From the NCBI GenBank assembly GCA_021404525.1, contig JAAWWE010000003.1, forward strand, positions 290,680 to 354,679: 64,000 nucleotides of DNA, given 5' to 3'. How positions within the stretch are numbered: position 1 is the stretch's first letter; every line of letters begins with the position of its first letter. The DNA is from Rhodobiaceae bacterium. GTDB lineage: Bacteria; Pseudomonadota; Alphaproteobacteria; Parvibaculales; Parvibaculaceae. The notes beneath the pieces are model-generated. The model was not told the origin of the DNA. It did not search any database and saw only the letters and a program-made list of their open reading frames with translations. Below, piece by piece: positions 63,425-64,000 of this stretch. A program made the position numbers and the translations under genes.

Positions 63425-64000
63425 TCAGGCGCTTTTCGCGTCCACCGCTATCGTCCGATCCGCCGGGAACGTCAAAGTAGCTGTCGTGCCGACGCCTTCC
63501 TCGCTCTCAAAGCTCAATTCGCCGCCATGAAGGGACATGTGTTTTTGAACGAGCGTGAGGCCCAGACCGCTGCCCTCAAATTCCCGCTCAAGGCGCGCGT
63601 CGACCTGATAGAAGGCGTCAGTCAGTTTTGGAATACTGTCTTCAGGAATGCCGATGCCTTCGTCGCAAACATCGATCCTGATTGCGCCGGTGTCATTTAC
63701 AGTGGCTTGAAGCAGAATTGTCGACCCGCTTGGAGAGAATTTCACGGCGTTTGAGAGCAGGTTCAACACCATCTGTTTCGTCAGGCGCGGGTCGGCCCAG
63801 AGGTCTGGCAGACCGTCGGCTGCTTCGAGCTTGATGTTCCGGTCTTTTGCTGCTGGCCACCCTTCGGTCAGCCGTATGACAGTTCGGAGCACGTCTTAAA
63901 CTTCCAGTTCGCCCCCATTAAGACGGAAATAACCGGTCTCAATCCGGCCGACACCCCAAATGACTTTCACGAGGGAAGAAAGGGCCGGCCACCATCTTCA
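63425..64000 (-). pseudogene. Sensor histidine kinase, 3' part, with in-frame stops
   Basis: The frame 63425-63892 encodes the C-terminal half of a histidine kinase: MVLNLLSNAVKFSPSG (N box), VCDEGIGIPED (G1), F box AFYQVD and GSGLGLTLVQKHMSLHGG (G2). Reading the same frame further upstream gives GRIETGYFRLNGGELEV then a TAA at 63896-63898 and DVLRTVIRLTEG: sequence on both sides is kinase-like, so the stop appears to interrupt the gene. A TGA in the same frame occurs at 63998-64000. The gene continues past the window, so its state cannot be fully judged. It could also be a sequencing error. Confidence 0.6.

Overview
The window is a stretch of an alphaproteobacterial chromosome. Direct pointers are the CtrA phosphorelay genes (chpT, ctrA, and a DUF1153/SciP-type gene), the flbD/flbE-type flagellar order, an FnrL/FixK-type regulator beside a complete ccoNOQP-ccoGHIS set, a TPP riboswitch on thiC, a serC-type leader, and alphaproteobacterial families such as DUF1134 and DUF6476. 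Gene order sciP-fliF-fliG-fliH(flbE)-fliN-(motA)-flbD-flhA resembles the Caulobacter fliF region. A motile, aerobic-to-microaerobic marine type (Parvibaculum/Rhodobiaceae-like) is my guess; the sequence alone does not settle the family. I saw no insertion sequence, prophage, CRISPR array or rRNA.

Layout. 1-4.5 kb: end of thiD, a MocR-type regulator divergent from a PhzF-like isomerase, then an EamA exporter and a class V PLP enzyme in one operon. 4.5-10.7 kb: housekeeping biosynthesis: serC-serA behind a strong promoter and short structured leader, an SRPBCC protein, purA, and an alanine-rich repeat lipoprotein. 10.9-14.8 kb: three small membrane enzymes (one DUF1295/steroid-reductase type, two MAPEG) and riboswitch-controlled thiC. 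14.9-21.9 kb: an inverse-autotransporter (intimin-like barrel plus beta-helix) gene, a TauE/SafE transporter, msrA, a FabL-like SDR, rpoH, rluD and a DUF6476 gene. 21.9-22.1 kb: a probable minus-strand small RNA with two CCUCCUCCC-type loops, resembling the 'cuckoo' family. 22.3-31.4 kb: DUF2189 gene and the whole cbb3 oxidase structural and assembly set, with an FNR/FixK box in front of ccoN. 31.5-37.7 kb: a membrane coiled-coil protein, DUF1134, ydbH-ynbE-ydbL, fnrL and cysQ.

37.9-60.9 kb is a cell-cycle/motility block. chpT is followed by cheA-cheW-cheY-cheB-cheR, then ctrA on the other strand, then fliI-fliJ. The minus-strand operon fliF-fliG-fliH-fliN-motA-flbD-flhA-flhF follows, then sciP and fliK-flgD. 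CtrA-like boxes (TTAA-N7-TTAA variants) lie upstream of cheA, fliI, fliF and sciP, and a near-perfect sigma-54 promoter precedes fliK. This agrees with a CtrA to FlbD/sigma-54 flagellar hierarchy in which ChpT and SciP bracket CtrA activity. 61-64 kb: mnmA, a PmtA-like methyltransferase, tRNA-Met, and the 3' part of a sensor histidine kinase that appears broken by an in-frame stop.

Start codons were chosen from ribosome-binding sites and family lengths, and several differ from the longest open frame. All family names rest on reading the protein sequences; no database search was run.
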